Shown here one piece after another: positions 16,701 to 25,700 of a stretch of DNA of 27,191 nt; the first letter of the stretch is position 1, and every line of letters starts with the position of its first letter. This DNA is from a virus. The notes under the pieces were generated by a model. It ran no database searches and was not told the DNA's origin. It saw nothing but the letters and a program-made list of their open reading frames with translations. The position numbers and the translations under genes were made by a program. The stretch covers positions 1-27,191 of IMG/VR virus record IMGVR_UViG_3300042691_026272. The stretch is one strand, 5' to 3'.

Positions 16701-19700
16701 CTGCTAGTGCTGCAGCGATAATCGCCGGTAACGCTACTGCACCACCTACTGTGCCCGCAGCGGTAGTTGTTGCGGCAGCCCCGAAACCGGGCAATGCTAG
16801 CTGCGTTGCAGAACCAGCTGCTGCACCTAAAGTACCAAATGTGTTTATAAGACTAGCAATTCCTCCGACACCAGCACCAACACCGATACCAGTCAACCCA
16901 GCAGTGCCAAGATACGTATTCATAAAATATCTGCGGCGTACTGCATCTGAAATTTCTGCGTTAGCTCCCAAACCTAATCGAGCTGCATTAGCATTTATTG
17001 CACCTATTCCTGTGTTTGCGGCGTTTCTTTCTAATGCTGATAGAGGAGCAAGTAAAGCTGGATTCATGTTGTTTTCATAATTGTACACCGCAGCATTACC
17101 TGTTGCAATAAGTGCTGTTGCTATGTCTCTACCACCATAACTTAAACTACCTATAAGACGTTGATTTGGATCATACGCACCAGTACTATACAAGGTCGCG
17201 TATCTTCCTTCTTTTCCGGGATCGCCGCGGAACATACCACGAGTAAACGCAGTTGCTTGCTGACCTTCTTTAGTAGTTTTCTCCGGTGCGTCCACACCGG
17301 CAAGACGCACAACTTCCGAACGTCCATCTGGCATTTCAACCTGATAAGTATCAGCATCAAATTGCTTGAGAATTTTAACTCTCTGCCCAGTTTGATTGAA
17401 TTTCATTTGTTGCTCTGACGTTTTAATCATGTCTTCACGCATAGTCGCATTGAAAGCTTTGCCGTAGAATCCTAACGGTTGTCTTTGCGCTTGAAACTCC
17501 TCACCCGTAAAGAAATCTCCGCCGATATCGCGCATCGCTTTTAAGATAGCCTGATCTTGGTTCATCCCCATAAGCACACTAACTTGAGCGCTTTGTTGAA
17601 TACGACGGCGTTCGTCTGCTTTCATATTACCCAATCGACGGTACAGTTCAATATTAGAAACGGCACCGGTTGTTGAAGTAAGATCTAAAGCTGCTGTAGA
17701 AGTAGCGTCGTTCGCCTCTGCTAACATTGGGTCCAGCTGATCAAGAAAATTAGATGAAAATACATTTAAAGTTCTCAGACCTGTATCTGGATTTGACAGC
17801 ACTGTGTCGCCATATGATTTTAATCGTTCATTTACAACTTTTTGTAAATTTTGATCAAAAGACTGACGAGCAAGAAACGATCTATCTCCAAGAATTGGTT
17901 CGAGTATTGGAGTCATTGCGCCTACTGCAAACGCACTAAATTGTACTTGCAATGTTTCCAATCGACCGGTCATGCGGTCATATTTAGTTGCTAATGAATT
18001 TGCTTGGTCATCAATTAATTTATCAGTAACGCCCATCTTAGCCAAAAGTGCGTCAAGTGAATCTAACATCTCGTTAGCGTCACCGGTGTTAATCTTTGAA
18101 AGCTCACTACGATTAATTTCAAATCTTCTACTGAGCGATGACACATTACCAGACAAAAATTCTTTAAGCGCAATACTAGCACCTTGCATACCTTGAGCAG
18201 GATCGAATGCGGCGAGCTTACGCGCAACCTGCACAGACTTACCAACATCTACTCCATACGTATTCGATATAGGAATAAATGAGGTCATGTCCTCAAGATT
18301 ACGAGCGAGCGTTCCACCAAACATAGACTGCTGCCGTGTGGCAGCCGCAAGTGCTTTAGTATACGTTTCCGGACTTAAAGAAAGAGCACGAGCCGTAGTC
18401 ATAATACGGTCTGTGCGAAGTTGTGGGTCGCCTATCTGACCTATAGTTGAGGCAATAGTTTGCGGTAAGTTTAACACGCCCATGACTGTCTGCCCAAGAG
18501 TTTGAAGATCTCTAACACGAGACATTGCGTAAAAAAATGTGTCATTAAACGGTGATTGATTACGAGCTTGCTGTACTCTGGCCATTGAGCGTTGTAAGCG
18601 TTCAATGTCATCAAGTGATATATCTAATCCGCTTTCAGTTTTCACTCTTTGCTGTAAATTTACTAATTGCTGTCGATTAGCGCCCACTAAATTGCGTGCA
18701 CGCCCTCGATCATCGTATGCTACAACCTGATCGCCTCTAAACATTGTATTTATCGCTCTTGTTGCTTCAGGAGATTGACCAAATACACCAGTAAGATAAT
18801 CACGAACGTAGCCTGCGGCCTCACGTTGTACACCGCCAGTTAAACGCCGTAATAAACCGGGTTGACTAACGACTGCTTGTAAGTTTTCTTCAAGATCGCG
18901 AGCATTTTTGGCCGATTGTTTGTCAATCTCTTCCCCAGAACGTTTTTGCTGTGTTTCAGCAAAACCAGTTGCGGTGACTAAATTTAAAATGTCTGCGCGT
19001 GTAAGATCTGTATTATTTGCACCGTCAATAACTTCACCAAGTCTTATAGCGGCCTGAATTACTCGCGAAAGGTCAACTGCCAGTTCCTCAATGGGACGCG
19101 ACTCTAAAGTGTTTGGCTGAACACTTGCCATAGCAGACTGCAAATCTGCAAGTGCCTGATTTGCATTTGCTTCTTTAACAGTGTCCCCCATAAAATCAAC
19201 ACCGGTCAAGTTTACCGGACTAAGTTGATTAAGCATTGTGTTTGCGAAATTACGCGTAGCTCTTGTTAAATCTAGTTGAGACTCATATCGCGAACTCTGC
19301 TGAGGTAAAACTCCTTGAAAAGACGAGTATAAATTTCTTCTACTTTCTAAATCAGACTGTGCTAGCATTTCGGCTTCAGTTACAAGGCGGCCGGTGCGCG
19401 TTCGTACTGTTGGGCCAGTACCAGCTGCGCCTCCGGTAGTCAACCCAGTCGGTTTTATTGCTTGTTGAAATCTATTAAGATCTTCAGTAACTCGTTTTAA
19501 AACGTTTGCAAAAGCGTCAAGTTGTCGATCACTTTCGCTTAATTTTGCTAATTCACTTCTTCTTTGCTTGTCGGTTAGTGTAGGATCTGTCATAATTCGA
19601 TCGCGAGCAAGCACGCTATTTTTTTGATCTTGCAGAACGTTTTCCGTCATCAACGCTAAATTTCTTGCAGGATCGGGACTAGTGGTTAAGTTAGCTAACA

Positions 19701-22700
19701 AAGTTGAAACGCGTGGGTTTGAGTAATCTGGAGAACCGTACAATAATTGAGTTTCTAGTGCTTTTTTCTGTAAGGAAATGTAACGTGCTTTATTTCTTGT
19801 TTCTATTGAACTCCGTGCAGCAGTATCAGGTGCAAGACGTATTGCTAATTTAGTTTCATCGTTTAACAAGTCCATTTGTGAAAATATCATTTCAGTTATG
19901 TCTCTAGTTGCTTTACGTCCTCCACCACTACCCCCAGCGCCTCCACCACTACTCCCAGCGCCTCCACCACTACCGCCAACACCAGAAGCAACAACAACGC
20001 CAGAAGACGGGGGTCCTCCAGTAACGTGAACTGTACCACCAGTTACCGTGATTGTAGCGTTAGGTGCATCTATAGCCGCACCGGGTGCGGTAATACCTCC
20101 AGTAGTAGGCGGTGGTGTAGTTGCGGTTGCCGTTGGAACTGATGTAGGAACAACTGCCAACGGTTGAACAGCGCCAGACGCTCCGGAAAAATTAATCAAA
20201 GAAGTCGTAGAAGTTTTTGGAGTTTTAGCGGTTCTGGGTTTTCTCGGGGTTAGTTGAGCCGGTGTAACATCTATAGAAGAAGGATTTGTAGCGGAAGACC
20301 CACTAAACACTACCAGTGAATTTGCGGAAGGAGCAGCGGCGAGAGTTGTTTTAGATTTACGTGAGCTTCCTCTGACAGATGAACTTATTATTGACTCAGC
20401 GTCGGCTTGTCTAATAGCCGCTTCTTCATCTATTGCATATAATTCTGCTTCTGCTTGCAATTGTTCTTTTTGAATTGCGCTATCTTCCATTAAAGCGTAA
20501 CTTGCTTCAACGTTAGCTGTTTTTTTAACTTTTTCAGCAAGCCTAGCTTCTTCAGCTATTCTTACTGCACGCGCTTCTTTTTGTGCTTCTCGAGTGATTT
20601 GTCTTTTTGCTGTTCTACGTTCAGCTTTTTGAGGTTGACTTGCTTTTGCTTCTCTTGCAGAACGACGATCTCTTGATTTTTGTATTTCTGCTTGTCGACT
20701 ACGATCTGCCTGCTCAATTGATTTTTGTTCTTGTAATTGTTGAGTTGCAGTATCCCCCATTAACAAAGCCTCGTATGCTTCAACACCGGTTAACTTTATA
20801 GCTTGTTTAGCTGATTCCTCTTGTTCGTCAAGAAGTCGCGCCCTTTGATCTTCTTGCTGCGCTAACTTAACTTCTTCAGCAAGTCTAGCTTGTTCTGCAA
20901 GTCTGATTTGCTCTGCTTTTTTTGCTTTTCTCGCTTCTTCTGCTTTCTTAGCTTTTTCAGCTTTCTGAGCTTGCTTAGCTTTTTTAGTTTCTTCCGCTTT
21001 CCTAGCTTTATCAACATCCCTTGTTTCACTGAATTGTGTGGGAGTAGATGTGGCACCTTGTAGACGATTCTTTACAAATTCCGCAAAGTATTCTACATGC
21101 TCTTTTAGATCTGGACCATGGTGTATCGTCGTTTCAGTATACTCACCCATATCAATTCTTTCAAAAAGTCTGCTTCGATAGGCAGCCAAAGATGATTCAG
21201 TATCCGGATCGTCGCTTATTTTTTCACCCGCTAAGAATTTTTTATACGCAGCTAGATCCTCATTGTTCATGAGTCGGGGTGGCACTACGCCTGTCAGTAA
21301 TTGTGTGTTACTAGGATTGACTACTGCCCTGTATTTTTCAGGTCTATTTGGATCGGGAATTCTCCTCAGTTGGTCACGTTGATACCGTGCTTCTTTTGCC
21401 GCAGCCTCTCGACTTTCATGCGGAACTAAAGTAATTTTTGGGGAATCATTTCGCTTTCGTAGCATATATAATCGTTGTTCTTGTCTATCATCTAGAGTAG
21501 GACGCGTGTATCCCGGCGTAGACTCATTAGCCAATATATCAAAAAGCATTGCTTTTTCATCTTCTTCCGCTTTTCTTGCTGCAAGTAACTCTGCTTCTTG
21601 AGCTTGCTGTCTTTCCTCGTATGACCTACTTTTTCTTATCTCCTCCTTTGTTAATGCTACACTAGGTGGTACTGGAGTAGGTACTGGAGTAGGTACTGGA
21701 GTAGATTTGACTATCTTAGCTTCTTCGGCTTTTCTTGCTTTTTCTGCTTTTCTATACTCTTCTTTTTCAGCTTCTTGCGCTTTTCTTGCTCTTGCCTCTT
21801 CAGCAATTTTTGCTCTTGTAGCTTCTTCTACTATTTTTGCTTTTTCTGTTTCTTGAATCGCTTCAGCTTCAATAGCTTTTTGTGTTCTAATATCTTCCTC
21901 GGATAATTCCGCTACTGGGGTTTCAGCGAGCCTTCTATGTAAAGCGGCCTTTTCCTTTCTTTTCTGTTCTGCTTGGTCAGCTAATTCAATTTTTTTACGT
22001 AATTCAGCATCAATTGCTACCACTGGCGTAGCTGGCTCAACGATTACTGCTTTCTTAGTTGAATCCGCTAGTTTGGCTTTTTTTGCTTTTTCGACTTCTC
22101 TAGCTTTTTCATTTTCTACAAATTTTCTCCATTCTTTTGCATTTTTAGCTTGCTCGGATTCTGCTACTTTTTCAGCTTGTTCAATTTTTTGCGTTTCTTC
22201 CATCTTTCTAGATTCATTTGCCGCTTTTGCTTTCATTCTCTGACTTTCGCTGAGCGTAAAAGTTGGCCGATTAGATTTTTGCTGACGTGTTCTAGGTGGG
22301 ACACGTTTCGGGACTGATAACGCAGTTGAAGTCTCCGAAGAGACCGTTGGTTCAGAGGTAGCTACCGCCGGTGATTTACGACGCTCATTTACAAACTCAG
22401 CTAATGCATCGGCGTGAGAAGGTTCTTTTAACTGAGTGTAGTATAAAAGTGTTTGATCATCAAGAACACCTGCATCAATTTGAGAAAGAATCCAATTACG
22501 CTGTTCTTGCTTGACGTCTTGATCAGCTGTACCAGCTAACCACGCTTTGTATCGATCCACTGCTTCTTTTACTGTTTTTACTCGTACCTCACCAGTCTTT
22601 GGACTATGTAAAGTAAAAGGATTACCGTAATGAGCATCACCCACATCCTTCTTACGAAGGGTACTAACACCCTCTCCCCTACTTTCTGCTTCGGCAACCG

Positions 22701-25700
22701 CAGCGGTGCCTTTTAAGTTTTTAACAATAGCTTTAGGTGTCGATCTAACCCCAGAGGATAACAATGCAAAAGCATCTGCCGCAATTTGTCTTATACTAGC
22801 ACCTATATTTCTTTGTTTTCTACCCGATTGGCTATCACCTTTTTGAGTAGACTCCTCGGCAATAGTTACGACTGGATCATATTCCATTAAGTTTTGAACG
22901 TTTTTATCTCGAAAATCTATTAAACGAAGCACTGCTTTGAGATTATCTAACAAACTTTGATTTTCTGCAATTTCGGCACTTTGTTCGGGAAGCTGCATTT
23001 CTAGTGATTGTTGTCTAGACCGATTAACGTCAATGCTTGGTCTGACACCCCGTCGTTGTCGTGGTCTAGCACCCGGCTGTCTACTTGAATTTACTCGACT
23101 TGCTTGAGTTCGTTGGCTTTGTTCGCGAGACTGCCTTTCCCTTTCTCGGTCTCTTTGCCTCATTTCTGCAATTAATTTTTCTTTTTCAGAAAGACTTACG
23201 TCAGAATTAAGGTATTGAAATATTTCTGCTTGAGAAAACTCATCTGGTGTGATAGCGCTCAACGCATCTAATTGCTCTTGCGTATTTTTGATTTGAGAGG
23301 CTTTTTTAACTTTTGCGGCGGCGTCTTGAAATCTTGACGCGTACTGTTCGACTCGTTGTTTTCTAACAGTCTGAGCCATTGACGATGTATCTCTATAGCG
23401 TTCTCGCCCTTTAGTAGTGCGATTTGTCAGCGTGTCTAAAACACCACTTCGTTGAGTATAGTCACTAAAATCTACGTTGTTGTAAAGTGCTACTTCATCA
23501 TCGGATAAGTTAGAAATCCGCGATACAAGCGTCGCGGCACTTTCAATTTTTTCCGGATCATCTAGCATTTTAGAAGCAATCTCTAACAACTGCGGTATTC
23601 CTTTACCTGTCGCAGTAGCGTATCTTGAGTCAGCGGCCATATTTACGATAGTGTTCTTACCTAATCTACGCCGTACATTATTAAGTTCGCGCTGCTCTTC
23701 TGACGTTCTTGTTTTCTTTGCTCTTAGTTCTTTTAATCTGCTTGTTAGAGTTTCAACTTCAGTAGCGGGAAGCGCACCTGCAAGTGCTCTACTAGCTCTC
23801 TGCCTGTCAGCAGCACCGCTGGTCATCGCGTCTTGTTGAGCTCTAACTAATGTTTGTGCGCCTTCACTTAAAGATGAAATTTTCGAGCCTGCTAAATCGC
23901 GCTCTTCATTAAGTGCGATTAGACTTCTTCGTTCTATTAAACTCTGTGCAATTGTTTGTAACTGACGTAGTTCTGTTGGATTTTTTATGTTTTGAGGTAA
24001 TATGTCAGCATAGGGATTCTCGTGTATATTCAACTGATTAATTTGACGATTTACTTCCGCAATTCGTTTGATTAGTTCAGAAGAGTCTTCAGTAGAAAAA
24101 TCATTAACTGCATCAGCTAATGAATTAAGTTCTACAGCAGATTCATACTGATCTTCCCCTAAATCACTTTGAAGCCGACCTATCTTTATTTGACCACTGT
24201 AGACTGTGCCTTGAAATAAATTTTTAGCGTCGGTGCTTACCGGGTTAAACGAGTTCTCCATCATTACTGGATTAAATTGAAAATTAGGTCTTATGTCCAT
24301 ACCGGCAGCACGCTGTTGCACACTACGTCGCTGTAATTCAATGGCTGCTAATTGCTGTGCAGCCGCTACAGCCTCTCTACTTGTGTTATTACCGTCATTT
24401 TGCTGTACTTGACGTTTTAATGCAATATAATTTAAGTATTGAACTGCTCTTGCACGATTGTCACCTTCGAAACCTTCTTCTGAGCCAACAATCCCAGTTT
24501 GTATCCATTTATCTGGATTTGAGCTTCTTATTGCGGCGACTGCTCGAAATATTGCAATTGTCTCTAATGCAGTTTTTTTCTGCAGCTCATCGTCACTCTG
24601 CGCCTGTTTCAGAAGAGACTCTGCATATCTAGCATTACTATCGTACTCCTCATTGTACTTATTTTTTCTCTGAGCAGCACTGATTCCTGTAGTTCTACCT
24701 GCTTCCTTGTCAACAATTTTGCGACCAGCAGCTAACACAGCGTTTAAAGTGGCTTTAGGTTTTGTATCAACACCTAGAGGAGGCATACCTCTAGGCAAAG
24801 TATCAGGAAGTTCCACACCTTTAGCGTATAACTCACGAGTTGTTTGTTGTGCATAGTTTTGAATACCAAGGGCAGCATCTTCAAAATCAGGTACTCCAGC
24901 GATGTCAGTACCAAAGATATAAGTCAACGCTGCATCTACACTTAGCGGTGCGTATTGACCCTCAATAATTTCCCCGGTCTGCGTTCTGGCCGCAACTCCG
25001 AGCATCTGGCCTCTTTGTTCAGGTGTAGTCTGCTCGTTTAAAATAGTATCTATTAATCTTCTTTGTCGTAGTAACTGCTCTGCTTTTTTTCTCGCCGTTT
25101 CGCGTGCTGCTTCAGTGGGGCTATCTTCAGCACGTTGCATGTTCTGAACGGCCTGAAAGTAAAATCCCTCTCGCATACGATTAGCATATAAACGTAGTGC
25201 ATTTTGAGTTGGGGTTATATTTTCCCCTCCAACTTCCTGCTTGACTACCTGCTGCATAAAAGAGTAATCTAAAGCTGAAGTTATAGGCTGATCGGGATTG
25301 TTTAAATACTGATTCAACATAGCAGCAGCGTGTAAATTTACAGTTTCATTTTCTAAAACACTAGGGCCTGCTCCATAAATACCACCATACCCCGAATTGT
25401 CTGTCTGAGCTCGACGACCAACTAATGTTGTATCTTTGCTCATTGCTATCGCAGCTCTTATTGAGTCTTGATAACTATTGTACAATGTTTCTGGAATTCT
25501 CTGCTCTCTACCGTTTATAGTAACAGTTTTAAATCTTCCAGAAACGATGTCCTCATTAACTTGTTCCCGTTGAGATCGTATACGTTCACGCACTAAATCG
25601 GCAACAGGTGTCGTGTACACTGAACCTGCATCATACCCAGTTACTTGTGCACCTTGAGCAAGGTCAATGTCTGTTAAAACAGATCCGTCGTTCCTTGCAG

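Larger units (their letters stand above)
20400..22260 (-). repeat. Ala/Lys/Glu-rich helical low-complexity region
   Basis: Residues about 1635-2255 are dominated by A, K, E, R and Q in short echoing units such as KAEEARKAKKAEQ, EKARKAEEAKI and IAEEARLAEKV, interrupted by the second DUF4326-like segment. The DNA shows repeated plus-strand words like GCTTTTTC and CTTCTGC. The pattern predicts long, charged single helices or coiled coils, as in TolA-like spacers. Confidence 0.8.

Noticed and set aside
16751-17080. Plus-strand Ala/Pro-rich frame (109 codons)
   Set aside because: It is the antisense of the Gly/Ala-rich membrane-like segment and mirrors its composition; no independent support.
17151-17360. 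Minus-strand 69-codon frame overlapping the SNase-coding region, considered as a nested gene
   Set aside because: It lies in another frame of the giant gene, has no Shine-Dalgarno site and a composition like a shifted frame; the SNase residues are all in the main frame.
19919-19981. Tandem 21-bp repeats considered as iterons of a replication origin
   Set aside because: They are in frame, encode a Gly/Ser linker and sit inside the tape measure gene with no AT-rich unwinding element next to them.
20862-21056. Lys/Leu-rich minus-strand frame inside the Ala/Lys/Glu region
   Set aside because: It is a frame-shifted reading of the repetitive EAK-coding DNA and not a gene.
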